Part shown: piece by piece, positions 1 through 10,599 of the stretch
How positions within the stretch are numbered: the stretch's first letter is position 1
Layout of the letters: each line of letters starts with the position of its first letter
Source of the DNA: Cyanobacterium sp. HL-69
GTDB lineage: Bacteria > Cyanobacteriota > Cyanobacteriia > Cyanobacteriales > Cyanobacteriaceae
NCBI GenBank assembly: GCA_002813895.1
Contig: CP024912.1
Span: forward strand, 868,001-932,000
DNA length: 64,000 bases
Reading direction: 5' to 3'
Made by a program: the position numbers and the translations under genes
Notes under the pieces: generated by a model
The model's input: only the letters and a program-made list of their open reading frames with translations
Databases searched by the model: none
What the model was told of the DNA's origin: nothing

Positions 1-127
1 CCATAGGATTGAGGTTTTGATTTTTGCTCAAAATTCTTTCTAAGGCAATATCAGTATAAGCCTTGTTTCCATAAACATCCTGTAGGGCAAAAAAGGCTAG
101 TTGACGGGGAGAAATTTTTGGATTCAT
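1..127 (-). CDS. rsmB: RsmB/Sun 16S rRNA cytosine methyltransferase, N-terminal fragment
   Basis: Only the first 42 codons lie in the window; the gene runs off the left edge. The reverse strand reads MNPKISPRQLAFFALQDVYG and continues with KAYTDIALERIL, which matches the NusB-like RNA-binding N-terminus of cyanobacterial RsmB (Sun), with its typical RQLAF and AYTDIAL stretches. The family methylates C967 of 16S rRNA using SAM; the catalytic Rossmann domain would lie outside. The start is the ATG complementary to 125-127. I see no strong ribosome binding site. The assignment rests on a short segment. Confidence 0.72.
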   Translation of the reverse strand, partial: MNPKISPRQLAFFALQDVYGNKAYTDIALERILSKNQNLNPM

Positions 128-189
128 TTAAAACTGGGGAATAGGGAATGATGATAGTAAGTAAGTAGGCATAATTAAATCGATTTAGG

Positions 190-209
190 CAAGGGGTTTC
201 AACCCCTTG
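190..209. repeat. CAAGGGG-type palindrome, copy 1
   Basis: Inverted repeat with 9-bp perfect arms (CAAGGGGTT / AACCCCTTG) and a 2-base centre. It belongs to the same family as the copies at 39156-39177 and 39241-39260. It has no T run directly after it, so it looks like a dispersed palindromic element rather than a simple terminator. Confidence 0.75.
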
Positions 210-249
210 TTCATAAGAGTCTTAAGAAAATAAGAGCTATAATTAATTT

Positions 250-280
250 CGCCAACCTACTTATTTCTTGGCGTTTTTTT
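250..280 (+). terminator. Rho-independent terminator-like hairpin with no gene upstream
   Basis: Arms CGCCAA (250-255) and TTGGCG (268-273) are followed by seven T residues (274-280). On the plus strand no coding gene precedes it, because rsmB points left. It could end a small RNA, or stop transcription from outside entering the downstream gene. Confidence 0.6.
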
Positions 281-367
281 ACTCTTTTAGAGGATATTAT
301 CATCTCACAAATTTATTACTTTTCCATTAAATTCTCAAGAATGCAAACTTTTGCTACAAATAATCTT

Positions 368-398
368 TTGACCACAAAAAACAGTGCTACCGTATAAG
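368..398 (+). promoter_or_regulatory. Possible sigma-70 type promoter for the gene at 431
   Basis: TTGACC (368-373) and TATAAG (393-398) are separated by 19 bases, one or two more than optimal. The predicted start near 405 would give a leader of about 25 nt. This is pattern matching only. Confidence 0.35.
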
Positions 399-430
399 TA
401 TAGATACAATCAGTTAATGGAGTTTAATCC

Positions 431-721
431 ATGTATAAACCCAGCACCACCCAAGATTTCTGCGCTCAAGACTTAGAATTAGAAATCTTGGGTAGATTTC
501 GCTCCATTGTTGCCATACTACCCTCAGATTGCAAAATATTTCGTGAACCTTGGGACTCATCAACGATACTATGTTTTGATTTTAGCCTTTGTCCTTATCA
601 ACTAGAAATTGTTAAAGAAAAAGCAGATATTTTAATCAATGCGGCTCAACGATTGTATTTAGGAAAATCCATTGTATTCCGTTACAATAACCAACCAAAA
701 GCATTTCGTCAAGTTTCTTAA
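431..721 (+). CDS. Small conserved-type protein of unknown function
   Basis: This is a 96-residue soluble protein with no signal peptide or membrane segment. It has a central hydrophobic stretch (RSIVAILPSDCKIF) and a C-terminal helix-like part (YQLEIVKEKADILINAAQRL). I do not recognise a family. The ATG follows a plausible promoter, and the next gene begins 6 bases after its stop codon, so the two are probably cotranscribed. Composition and lack of internal stops support a real gene. Confidence 0.65.
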   Translation: MYKPSTTQDFCAQDLELEILGRFRSIVAILPSDCKIFREPWDSSTILCFDFSLCPYQLEIVKEKADILINAAQRLYLGKSIVFRYNNQPKAFRQVS

Positions 722-727
722 TAATTG

Positions 728-2311
728 ATGTACCAAGTTAGTAAAGAAGTTGCTACCACGAAAACCCGTGATGGGATAACATTGGTGGCGGATATTTATC
801 GCCCTAAAACCGAGGAAAAGTTACCTATTCTGTTGATGCGTCAACCCTATGGACGGGAAATTGCTTCTACGGTGGTATATGCCCATTCCAAATGGTATGC
901 CTCCCAAGGATATATTGTGGTTATCCAAGATGTGAGAGGGAGGGGTGATTCGGGAGGAGAGTTTCATTTATTTGAGTCAGAAATTGATGATGGGGAAGAT
1001 ACTCTTAACTGGCTTAGTACCCTCGAAGGTAGCACAGGGAAAGTGGGAATGTATGGTTTTTCCTATCAGGGTATGACTCAGATATATGGTGCTATTAGTA
1101 AACATCCTGCCTTGAAAACCATTTGCCCTGCCATGATTGCTTCGGATTTATATGGTGATTGGGCCTATGAAAATGGGGCTTTTTGTTATGAGTTAAATTT
1201 GGCTTGGGCGATACAGTTGGGGGCGCAAACGGCAAGATTGAAAGAGGATTTTTCTGCTTATAATTTACTTTTTTCGGCTTCTCGTAATTTACCTGTATGG
1301 GGCATTCCCTCTGGTGTGGAGGAGGCTTTGAGAAAGTATGCTCCTTTTTATTATCTTTGGTTAAATACTCCCCCTGATGATGATTATTGGCGAAAATTAT
1401 CTCCTCAAAGTTATCTTGATAGGATTGATTTACCGATGCTTCATATTGGGGGTTGGTTTGATGGTTATTTGCGGGGTACTTGGAATTTTTATCGGCAAAT
1501 GAGGGCTAAAAGTGCTTTTCAACAGTCTTTAATTATTGGGCCTTGGTGTCATATTCCTTGGGGTAATACTAAGGGCGATCGCACTTACTCTGTTACGGCA
1601 AATAATAATATTAATGAGGCTCAAATAAGTTGGTTTGATTATTATTTAAAAGGTGTTAAAAATAATAAAATTCCTAAAAAAAATATAAATTTATTTCTCA
1701 TGGGACAAAATAAGTGGATAAAAAAGAAAACTTTAGACAAAGAAAAATACACTAAATTCTATCTAAACAGTACAGGATTAGCTAATGTTAGAGACGATAA
1801 TGGTAAGTTATTAAGCAAAAATAAAAAAATATCAGAGGATATATTAGTAACTGACTTTTGGCGACCTACCCCTAGTTTAGGGGGACATAATAGCGTTAAT
1901 GCTGGAAGTTTTGAAAGAGGAGAGTTAGAGCAGCGCACTGATATTATTACTTATACTTCAGATTTTTTGACGGAAAAGCTAACTATAATTGGGGATATTT
2001 CTTTACAGTTAAAGGTGGCTTGTAATCATTCTACTTTTGATATAAGTGCGGTACTTTCTCAGGTTTATCCTGATGGGAGGGTATATAATTTTAGTCAAGG
2101 TCATATCACGGTACAAGAGCATCAAGGGAATAAGCCCATTATATTTAATCTCCAACCCAGTGCGATCGCCCTTAAGAAAAATACAGCCCTCCGTCTTAGT
2201 ATCAGTGGTAGTGCTTTTCCTGCCTATGCCCTGAATAAAGGAGATAGTCAAGAAGCCCAAACCATTACCTTAAGAGTTTTTTGTACCGAAGAATCATTTT
2301 TGAGATTGTAA
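728..2311 (+). CDS. CocE/NonD family (peptidase S15-like) alpha/beta hydrolase
   Basis: This 527-residue protein has the S15/CocE layout: an alpha/beta hydrolase domain (about 1-330) followed by a beta-rich X-Pro dipeptidyl-peptidase C-terminal domain (about 340-527). The nucleophile elbow GFSYQG places Ser112. HIGGWFDG supplies the likely acid and IIGPWCH the likely His, so the triad looks intact. Members hydrolyse acyl esters, amides or peptides; the substrate cannot be told. I chose the ATG at 728 over an in-frame TTG at 725. There is no signal peptide, so it is probably cytoplasmic. Its 3' end overlaps the convergent capA-like gene by 18 bp. Confidence 0.85.
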   Translation: MYQVSKEVATTKTRDGITLVADIYRPKTEEKLPILLMRQPYGREIASTVVYAHSKWYASQGYIVVIQDVRGRGDSGGEFHLFESEIDDGEDTLNWLSTLEGSTGKVGMYGFSYQGMTQIYGAISKHPALKTICPAMIASDLYGDWAYENGAFCYELNLAWAIQLGAQTARLKEDFSAYNLLFSASRNLPVWGIPSGVEEALRKYAPFYYLWLNTPPDDDYWRKLSPQSYLDRIDLPMLHIGGWFDGYLRGTWNFYRQMRAKSAFQQSLIIGPWCHIPWGNTKGDRTYSVTANNNINEAQISWFDYYLKGVKNNKIPKKNINLFLMGQNKWIKKKTLDKEKYTKFYLNSTGLANVRDDNGKLLSKNKKISEDILVTDFWRPTPSLGGHNSVNAGSFERGELEQRTDIITYTSDFLTEKLTIIGDISLQLKVACNHSTFDISAVLSQVYPDGRVYNFSQGHITVQEHQGNKPIIFNLQPSAIALKKNTALRLSISGSAFPAYALNKGDSQEAQTITLRVFCTEESFLRL

Positions 2312-3589
2312 AATATTAGTATAAGCACCACGGGCATTAGAATTTACACCACTACGCCAGTTATCATCGTTGATAGGTTGCCATGAAACATTACCAATTA
2401 CCTTTGTGGGGTCAAAATTGTTATTAAAAGAAGCATAAACCCTGTCTGTGGAAATGGGAATCACCTGAATTTGTCGTAATTCCAAGGTTTCCTTGTCAAA
2501 CAAAACTCGACCAATAATGTTCTCAGGAATAGGTAAAAGAACAGGATGAATAAAATTTCCCAAGCTCTCAAAAATAACCCCTCTCTTGCCCCTAGGAGAC
2601 TCTACAATCCTTATGGGTGCAAGGCGATGGGGCCCGTGACCAAAAACTATATCCCCCTCAAAATTTTGCACAAAATTAACGCCTATATCCACTAATTGTT
2701 TTTGAGTTTTCGCTGTCCAACTATGAATAGAAAGGATGCGAATATCGGCTTGGGAGTCACGGAGCGATCGCAATATAGTTAGTTCATCCTTTAAACAAGC
2801 GGTGTAGGTACAATCCCCGTAAGCAAGATAGAGACTAGCAAAAGCAACCTTGACGGGTGTATCTTTTATCATCATGGTTTTAACTACCGCTTCTTTTTGT
2901 TCCCCTACCCCATGCCATAACCAACTAGCATTTAATTCCGAAGTTAACCTTTCCATGTGCCTAGCGGTGGCAAATACTCCGTCAACCCCTTCCTCAGCGC
3001 GATCGCAATCACGGGTATGATTATTCGCCAAACCAATTAAATTAAAACCCCTTTCATAGATGCCCTTCATGTTGTCAGGATGGGATGCAAACGCAAAAGA
3101 GCGAGGCCCCAAAGGCGCCCAAAACTGTTGACATGATAAGCCCAAGGTGCTTTCCCAATTCATAAAAGATAAATCTGCCCGATAGGATTTTCCCGTATCA
3201 TCAAAAGCATCTAATAACTTCCCAAAGTTTGCTTGTACCCCAGGAAAGACGGCATCGGTTAACGTCATGGGTTGCCGATGGGTGTGAGCCATTCCTGCAT
3301 CTCCTACCCCCCGAATATCGATAAAATCCTCTGCCTGTTCATAGTCAAGGGCGATCGCCCCTAGGGTGTCATAAAAATTAGTTTGATTAGGCTTATTTTT
3401 AATATTAATGGCAACTACAGGGGTTGTAGGCTCAGGGAGAGGAAACCATTTTTGCTCTACCATATCCCCTTCACCCTCATCTTTTTGGGTTACAGTATCA
3501 GAAACAACCTCCACCACAAGCTCATCGGAATGATGACAACCCACTAGATGGAAAACAAACAAAAATCCCAGCAAACATTTATTTATCAT
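2294..3589 (-). CDS. CapA family metallophosphatase-like lipoprotein
   Basis: This 431-residue protein has an N-terminal lipoprotein signal ending near HLVGC (lipobox Cys about residue 18), so it is probably membrane-anchored outside the cytoplasm. It carries the PGA_cap/CapA signatures: MNWESTLG, LANNHTRD, IHSW, a late FGHGPHR motif and SLGNFI, which line the dinuclear metal site in this calcineurin-like fold. CapA homologues take part in poly-gamma-glutamate capsule production or act as phosphatases; cyanobacterial roles are undefined. There are no capB or capC genes nearby, so a capsule role is not supported. It is transcribed convergently with the CocE-type gene. Confidence 0.85.
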   Translation of the reverse strand: MINKCLLGFLFVFHLVGCHHSDELVVEVVSDTVTQKDEGEGDMVEQKWFPLPEPTTPVVAINIKNKPNQTNFYDTLGAIALDYEQAEDFIDIRGVGDAGMAHTHRQPMTLTDAVFPGVQANFGKLLDAFDDTGKSYRADLSFMNWESTLGLSCQQFWAPLGPRSFAFASHPDNMKGIYERGFNLIGLANNHTRDCDRAEEGVDGVFATARHMERLTSELNASWLWHGVGEQKEAVVKTMMIKDTPVKVAFASLYLAYGDCTYTACLKDELTILRSLRDSQADIRILSIHSWTAKTQKQLVDIGVNFVQNFEGDIVFGHGPHRLAPIRIVESPRGKRGVIFESLGNFIHPVLLPIPENIIGRVLFDKETLELRQIQVIPISTDRVYASFNNNFDPTKVIGNVSWQPINDDNWRSGVNSNARGAYTNILQSQK

Positions 3590-3804
3590 AAATCAAGATA
3601 ATTCTTTTAAAAATGTCCTCAGATGTAAACAAAAATTAAAAAAGTTTTTTTTGAAAGGAAAATGTTCATCAGATAACCATTACAGCCCAAAAATTTAGAA
3701 ATAACCGAGACATTTATGAGGCTGATTTTTTTTCCTCCACCATGAATAATAAGCAATAATCTTAAAAAAATATTACGAAATGTCAAGAAATGCTACTAAA
3801 ATAG

Positions 3805-5256
<1,452 letters not shown>

Positions 5257-5425
5257 TCAAAATTATTTATTTCCCAAGGGGTGTAACTTTTGTGGATTTT
5301 TCATAACTTTGTTAGACTCCTAAAGAAATAAATAGTTAAAATTTGTCAGAAAGTGAGACAATACTAGAGAATTGTCATTATTTTCATTTTTAAACTTAAT
5401 CTAGTAATTATTTCAGCAGGGATGA

Positions 5426-6355
5426 ATGCTGCAACTGCCTAAAAAACTAAAACCAAAACACCCCCTAGCTTCCGTCGAGGAGTCCTATGAATATTGTCGT
5501 CAGGTAACGGCGAAGTATTCCAAGACCTTTTATCTTGGTACTTTGTTGATGCCCAAACAAAAAAGAAAGGCAATCTGGGCTATTTATGTCTGGTGTCGTC
5601 GCACCGATGAATTAGTAGATGGACCTCAAGCTAAATTTACCACCCCTGAAACCCTTGATTCGTGGGAGACTCAACTAGAGTCGGTATTTGATGGACAACC
5701 CATTGATGATCCTGATGTGGCTCTGGTGGATACTCTTACCCGTTTTCCTATGGATATTCAACCCTTTCGGGATATGATAGCTGGTCAGAGAATGGACTTG
5801 TACCGCAACCGCTATGATACTTTTGAGGAATTAGATTTATATTGTTACCGTGTGGCGGGTACGGTAGGCTTGATGTCTTCGGCGGTGTTGGGGGTTGATG
5901 ATCGCAATGTCAGCGTCCCTTGGAATCGTCAATCTATCATTGTACCCGAACAAGAGGCGATCGCCCTTGGTATTGCCAATCAACTAACTAATATTCTCAG
6001 GGATGTGGGAGAAGATATTGATCGTGATCGTATTTACCTACCCCTCGAAGATTTAGCAATGTTTGACTATACCGAAGAAGATTTATTTAACAAAGTAATC
6101 GATGACCGTTGGCGTAGCTTGATGAAGTTTGAAATCCAACGGGCCAGAAAATACTATGTGGATGCGGAAAGGGGTATTAGAGCCTTAAGCCCTGATGGTC
6201 GTTGGCCTGTGTGGTCGGCATTAATGTTGTACCAAGGTATTCTCGATGTGATCGAAAAAAATGGCTATGATGTTTTTAACCGTCGTGCCTTTGTACCTAC
6301 CGCCAACAAAATGCTTTATTTACCTGTGGCACTATTGAGGGCTCAAGTTTTGTAA
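5426..6355 (+). CDS. crtB: Phytoene synthase
   Basis: This 309-residue protein condenses two geranylgeranyl diphosphates to phytoene, the first committed carotenoid step. It shows the trans-isoprenyl synthase signatures: SKTFYLGTLLMP near the N-terminus, the first Asp-rich motif in RRTDELVDG, and the second in NQLTNILRDVGEDIDRDR. Length is normal for CrtB. It lies directly downstream of crtP; the 169-bp spacer could hold its own promoter or be part of one transcript. Its 3' end faces the large histidine kinase gene, with only 8 bp between the stops. Confidence 0.97.
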   Translation: MLQLPKKLKPKHPLASVEESYEYCRQVTAKYSKTFYLGTLLMPKQKRKAIWAIYVWCRRTDELVDGPQAKFTTPETLDSWETQLESVFDGQPIDDPDVALVDTLTRFPMDIQPFRDMIAGQRMDLYRNRYDTFEELDLYCYRVAGTVGLMSSAVLGVDDRNVSVPWNRQSIIVPEQEAIALGIANQLTNILRDVGEDIDRDRIYLPLEDLAMFDYTEEDLFNKVIDDRWRSLMKFEIQRARKYYVDAERGIRALSPDGRWPVWSALMLYQGILDVIEKNGYDVFNRRAFVPTANKMLYLPVALLRAQVL

Positions 6356-6363
6356 CCTAGAAA

Positions 6364-9300
6364 TTAGATCTTAGATAAAACTTGTTTTAGATTTTCTAGG
6401 TCAATGGGTTTAGAGATATAACCATTCATTCCTGCATTCAAGCATAAAGTGCGATCGTCTCCCATAGCCCCCGCCGTCATGGCAATAATATGGGGTTGTT
6501 TGTTGGGAGGATGATTTTTCCTAATCCAGCGGGTCGCTTCTAAACCATCCATCTCTGGCATTTGCACATCCATTAAAATAACGTCATAGTCTTGACGTTG
6601 TATTGCTTCGATAACTTCTAATCCATTGGATGTCACATCTGCTGAGTAGCCTATTTTCTTGAGGTTTAGTACGGCTACTTTTTGATTGATGGTATTATCT
6701 TCTGCTAGGAGTATTTTAAGGGTTTTATTATGGGAAGATGGTTCCGATTCATTGGTACAGGTTTCTTTATTTATGGGGGCTATGTGCCTAAGCGCAGGGA
6801 CTTTAATGGTAAAGTAAAAAGTCGCTCCCATGCCTATTTCACTTTGTACCCAAATTTTTCCTCCCATATTTTCCGTTAATAATTTACTGATAGCTAATCC
6901 TAGCCCTGTACCGCCATATTTACGATTGGTGGCCGAGTCAACTTGACTAAAAGACTTGAATAATCTATCTTGTCTTTCTTTAGGAATACCAATGCCGGTG
7001 TCTTTAACCGCAAATTGAATTTGATATTCATTATCTTTGGTATTATCAATTTTAAAACCGTTGATGGTTAAACTTACTTTTCCTTTTTCTGTAAATTTAA
7101 GGGCATTTCCCAAAAGATTAACCAAAATCTGACGGATACGGGTTACATCTCCCATAAATATTTGAGGAAGTTTTGAGGAGTAGTCATAATTGAGGTCTAG
7201 GTTTTTCTTTTTTGCTTGAAATTGTAATAAATCCAAGACGCTTTCAATACATTGTTGAAGATTAAAGGCTTGGATTTCTAAATCTAGGTTTCCTGACTCA
7301 ATTTTGGAAAAGTCGAGAATATCATTGATAATGGTTAATAGACTATCGCTACTACTGCGAATTATCTCGACAAAATTTCTTTGTTCTGGGGTTAATTCTG
7401 TATCTAATAATAAGCCTGTCATACCAATTACCCCATTCATGGGAGTACGAATTTCGTGGCTCATCATGGCGAAAAATGCACTCTTAGATTTGGTGGCACT
7501 TTCGGCGGTTTCTTTTGCTTGGACTAACTCTTGCTGGATTTTGATGCGATCGCATATGTCACAAATAAAGCCATGCCAAACAATACTACCATCGGGCTGT
7601 TTGGTGGGGGTTGCCTGTGCCGAAATCCAAATAATACTACCATCTTGGCGACAAATTCGATATTCACAATACCAAGGAGTTAGTTTTGTGGCGGATTCTT
7701 GAGTGGATTGATTAACCAATTCCAAATCTTCGGGATGAATTAAGTTAATTATGGGACTGGCATCTTCGATGACATCCTCTGGCTTCAATCCGTATATTTC
7801 TTGAATGGCATTACTGGCATAGGGAAGGCAAGAAGTACCATCGGGGCGAAGGCGATATTGATAAATTAACCCCGGAATGTGCAAGGCAATTTGATCTAAT
7901 CTTTGCTTAAATTCTATTAGTGCTAGTTCCGTTTGACGGCGATCGCTTATATCCGTTATCATAGCCAAAGCTCCGAGATATTCTCCCCTTTCGTTAAGAT
8001 TGGGAGTAGTAGAAACGATCGCCCATAAATCAGAGCCATCTTTGCGACTAAATCGGAAATCATGTTGTTCTTTAATACCCTGAGCTCTTTGTTTTAAATA
8101 CTTTTGAGCTAATTGTTGGGCTTCTTGATCCATAAAATAAAATAAAGGCTTACCCAACATTTCCTCTGGACTATAACCCAATATCTGTGCCATTTGAGCA
8201 TTCACAAAGTTGGTTTTACCCTCCTTATCAATCATCCAAATCCCCTCGGTGGTGGTTTCTACGATACGGCGATATTTTTCTTCACTATTTTTGCGCTGGG
8301 TAATGTCAATAATGGTACCAAAATAACCAGTTATGTTTCCTTCTTCATTTTTTATACTGACTCCATGACCAGAAACCCAGTAAATTTCTTGAGTTTTTTG
8401 ATTCACAAAACGATAGTCAGAGGTGAAAAGAACATCATTAATAATTGACTGATGCCACTCTTCAAAAACTCGCTCTTTATCCTCTGGATGTAATGCCTTT
8501 GCCCAACCTGTACCCATAGCGTCTTCATATTCCATGTTCGTCATTTTGAGCCATTGAGGATTAACATAGTGACAAAATCCTTGCTCATCGGTTTGAAAAA
8601 TTCCTACAGGAGCATTATTCACTAAAATTCTAAACTTTTCCTCACTTTCTTTGAGAGCCGTTTCGATAATTTTTCGGTAATCAATATCGCTATGGGTACC
8701 GATAAATCTTACTGGTTTGCCCTCTGAATCTTTTTCTATGACTTGCCCTCGGTCTAAAATCCATTTGTACTGACCATTTTTACAGAGCATTCGATGCTCA
8801 TTTTGATAAATGTAAGTTTCACCGCGCAAATACCTTTCAATATCCTCATAACAAGAGTCTATGTCGTCAGGGTGTACCCTGTCGCTCCACTCCTCGAGGC
8901 GATCGCTTATTTCCTCATCTTCAAAACCCAACATTCGTTTCCACTGCTTAGAAAAATGAACTTCATTGGTTTGAGGATTCCAATCCCAAGTACCATCCCC
9001 AGAGCCTTCTACAGCTAATTGCCAACGGGCTTCACTTTCCCTCAAAGCCTGTTCTGTTTTTTTGCGCTCAGTAATATCGAGAATCGTTGCCAAAAAAACT
9101 TCCTGATTTTCTTCTTTGATTAACTGTAAATGAACTTCTACGGGATACAAAGTGCGATCGGCTCTTTGATGAATGGTTTGATATATTAATGAATCTTTTT
9201 CCCCGGTGCGTAGAGGTTCTATTTTTGTTTGAAATTGCCCCCAATCAAGCTCTGGTTTAATATCCACCATAACCATTCTCTCTAGGGTTTCCATATCGTA

Positions 9301-9918
9301 CCCTAAGTTATCGATAGCTTTTCGATTGGCATATAAAATGCGTAAGGTATCGGCAGAAAAAACTATAACTTCATTCAGGCTTGATTCTAAAAAGTAAGCT
9401 AAACGATTACTTTGAGCTTGAATATTACTATTTTTCGTCACATCTATGATCAAGTCTTGCTCATCAGAAGCAACCAACGGAGGATTAAAAGATCGAGTTT
9501 TTCTGGTATCAATGCTTTCTAACAAACTATTGGGAGTAATAATACCAATTCCCTTACCGTTGTCATCCACAATGGGTAAAATCTTGATTTTCTCTTGGGA
9601 AAACAAAGTAATTAAATCATCAATATCCTCTAATTCATTACTTCGACGAGAGACAAATTTTTTGGTCATTACTTGGGAAACTGAAACGGATTCCAAAGGT
9701 AATTTTTGAGCCAACCATGAAATTATATTTTCTGGATAAATTAATCCTACTAGATAATTATTCTCTTCTACAAACGCACAGCTTGATTGTGGAGTTGCTT
9801 TTTTACTCTCATCATCCACACTGTTTTTCCGGTTTATCTTTTCGATAACTTTAATAAGTTTTACATCAGATGCAACAATGACAACATTTTTTTGAATGTA
9901 GGACGGCGGTAAATTCAT
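6364..9918 (-). CDS. Hybrid sensor histidine kinase: CBS pair, five PAS domains, HisKA, HATPase, receiver
   Basis: This is a 1184-residue soluble sensor with no membrane segments. Order: a CBS-domain pair (about 8-135), five PAS/PAC modules (about 165-290, 297-420, 425-545, 547-665, 672-798; each ends in a DITERK-, DIDYRK- or DICDR-like PAC tail), HisKA with the phospho-acceptor His821 in MMSHEIRTPMN, an ATPase domain with DTGIGIP and GGTGLGLAI, and a C-terminal receiver with Asp1117 in ILMDVQMPEMDG. All catalytic residues look intact. The CBS pair suggests adenine-nucleotide sensing (known of the family). No partner response regulator lies next to it, so the output pathway is unknown. Confidence 0.93.
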   Translation of the reverse strand: MNLPPSYIQKNVVIVASDVKLIKVIEKINRKNSVDDESKKATPQSSCAFVEENNYLVGLIYPENIISWLAQKLPLESVSVSQVMTKKFVSRRSNELEDIDDLITLFSQEKIKILPIVDDNGKGIGIITPNSLLESIDTRKTRSFNPPLVASDEQDLIIDVTKNSNIQAQSNRLAYFLESSLNEVIVFSADTLRILYANRKAIDNLGYDMETLERMVMVDIKPELDWGQFQTKIEPLRTGEKDSLIYQTIHQRADRTLYPVEVHLQLIKEENQEVFLATILDITERKKTEQALRESEARWQLAVEGSGDGTWDWNPQTNEVHFSKQWKRMLGFEDEEISDRLEEWSDRVHPDDIDSCYEDIERYLRGETYIYQNEHRMLCKNGQYKWILDRGQVIEKDSEGKPVRFIGTHSDIDYRKIIETALKESEEKFRILVNNAPVGIFQTDEQGFCHYVNPQWLKMTNMEYEDAMGTGWAKALHPEDKERVFEEWHQSIINDVLFTSDYRFVNQKTQEIYWVSGHGVSIKNEEGNITGYFGTIIDITQRKNSEEKYRRIVETTTEGIWMIDKEGKTNFVNAQMAQILGYSPEEMLGKPLFYFMDQEAQQLAQKYLKQRAQGIKEQHDFRFSRKDGSDLWAIVSTTPNLNERGEYLGALAMITDISDRRQTELALIEFKQRLDQIALHIPGLIYQYRLRPDGTSCLPYASNAIQEIYGLKPEDVIEDASPIINLIHPEDLELVNQSTQESATKLTPWYCEYRICRQDGSIIWISAQATPTKQPDGSIVWHGFICDICDRIKIQQELVQAKETAESATKSKSAFFAMMSHEIRTPMNGVIGMTGLLLDTELTPEQRNFVEIIRSSSDSLLTIINDILDFSKIESGNLDLEIQAFNLQQCIESVLDLLQFQAKKKNLDLNYDYSSKLPQIFMGDVTRIRQILVNLLGNALKFTEKGKVSLTINGFKIDNTKDNEYQIQFAVKDTGIGIPKERQDRLFKSFSQVDSATNRKYGGTGLGLAISKLLTENMGGKIWVQSEIGMGATFYFTIKVPALRHIAPINKETCTNESEPSSHNKTLKILLAEDNTINQKVAVLNLKKIGYSADVTSNGLEVIEAIQRQDYDVILMDVQMPEMDGLEATRWIRKNHPPNKQPHIIAMTAGAMGDDRTLCLNAGMNGYISKPIDLENLKQVLSKI

Positions 9919-9986
9919 TGTTTGTTAATGGCATGGGCATATCTTGTAATGGTATCTTATGAAAGAGTATGTAGAGAAAATAGATC

Positions 9987-10006
9987 AAAAAAGCCCCCGC
10001 AGGGGC
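9987..10006 (-). terminator. Strong terminator of the hpf/lrtA gene
   Basis: Read on the minus strand, GCCCC-TGC-GGGGC forms a GC-rich hairpin (with one extra G) followed by six T residues. It lies 15 bp beyond the hpf stop codon and before the end of the region upstream of the histidine kinase gene, so it isolates the two minus-strand genes. Confidence 0.85.
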
Positions 10007-10020
10007 ATAAATTAACTCAA

Positions 10021-10599
10021 TTATTTGTTGGCACGGGGTTGAATGACTCCAAAACCACCATGATTTCTGATATAGATTACGTTAATCTCATTGCTTTCTT
10101 TGTTACGGAACATATAAAAGTCGTGGTCAACTAATTGTAGTTGCTCTTTGGCTTCATCAATGCTCATAGATTCCATGGCAAAGTATTTCATTCTGACTAC
10201 CTCTTCTGGTAGTTCCGCGTGGCGATCGCCTATTAAACTACCCTCTACAGGTTTTTCTTCAATGGCCTCCACGGTTTTTTCCACGGGGTGAATTTTCTTG
10301 TCGAGATTTCTTTCTTTATATTTGCGCAATTGACGAGTAATTTTGTCGGAAACTAAATCAATACTGGCATACAAACTTTCACTATCTTCTTGCGCTCTAA
10401 TGATTGTACCGTTAGCATAAACAGTGACTTCAGCTTTGTGTTTATTACTAATACGAGCGTTACGGGCTACAGATAAGTGAACGTCAACTTTACTAGCTAA
10501 ATTTTGGAAATGTTTAACTGCTTTTTCTAATTTTTCCTCCACATAATCATGGATAGAATCAGTAACTTCGATATTGTTTCCTTGAATTAATAGTTTCAT
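10021..10599 (-). CDS. hpf: Long-form ribosome hibernation promoting factor (LrtA/HPF)
   Basis: This 192-residue protein has an N-terminal RaiA/YfiA-type domain (1-100) and a C-terminal dimerisation domain (about 130-190, starting [17 protein letters not shown], ending [10 protein letters not shown]). This long form matches cyanobacterial LrtA, the light-repressed-transcript product, which binds 30S subunits and promotes 100S ribosome dimers in stress or darkness. GGAG lies 8 bases before the ATG. An AT-rich upstream region of several hundred bases fits the long untranslated leader known for lrtA in cyanobacteria. Confidence 0.95.
   Translation of the reverse strand: MKLLIQGNNIEVTDSIHDYVEEKLEKAVKHFQNLASKVDVHLSVARNARISNKHKAEVTVYANGTIIRAQEDSESLYASIDLVSDKITRQLRKYKERNLDKKIHPVEKTVEAIEEKPVEGSLIGDRHAELPEEVVRMKYFAMESMSIDEAKEQLQLVDHDFYMFRNKESNEINVIYIRNHGGFGVIQPRANK

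Larger units (their letters stand above)
128..430. other. Intergenic region between rsmB and the first small gene
   Basis: No gene longer than a few codons is visible. The region holds a palindrome (190-209), a plus-strand terminator-like hairpin with a T run (250-280), and a possible promoter for the downstream gene (368-398). Plus-strand bases 148-157 (AGTAAGTAGG) could pair with the loop of the terminator-like hairpin. A short plus-strand RNA ending at 280 is therefore possible, but nothing else supports it. Confidence 0.5.

Noticed and set aside
2009-2260. Minus-strand frame of 83 codons inside the CocE-type gene
   Set aside because: It lies wholly opposite a gene with a clear catalytic triad and family match, and its translation has no recognisable features.
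3748-3790. Minus-strand TTGACA as promoter for the CapA-like gene
   Set aside because: The -10 candidate TAAGAT has a 16-bp spacing and is weak; several similar words occur by chance in this AT-rich spacer.
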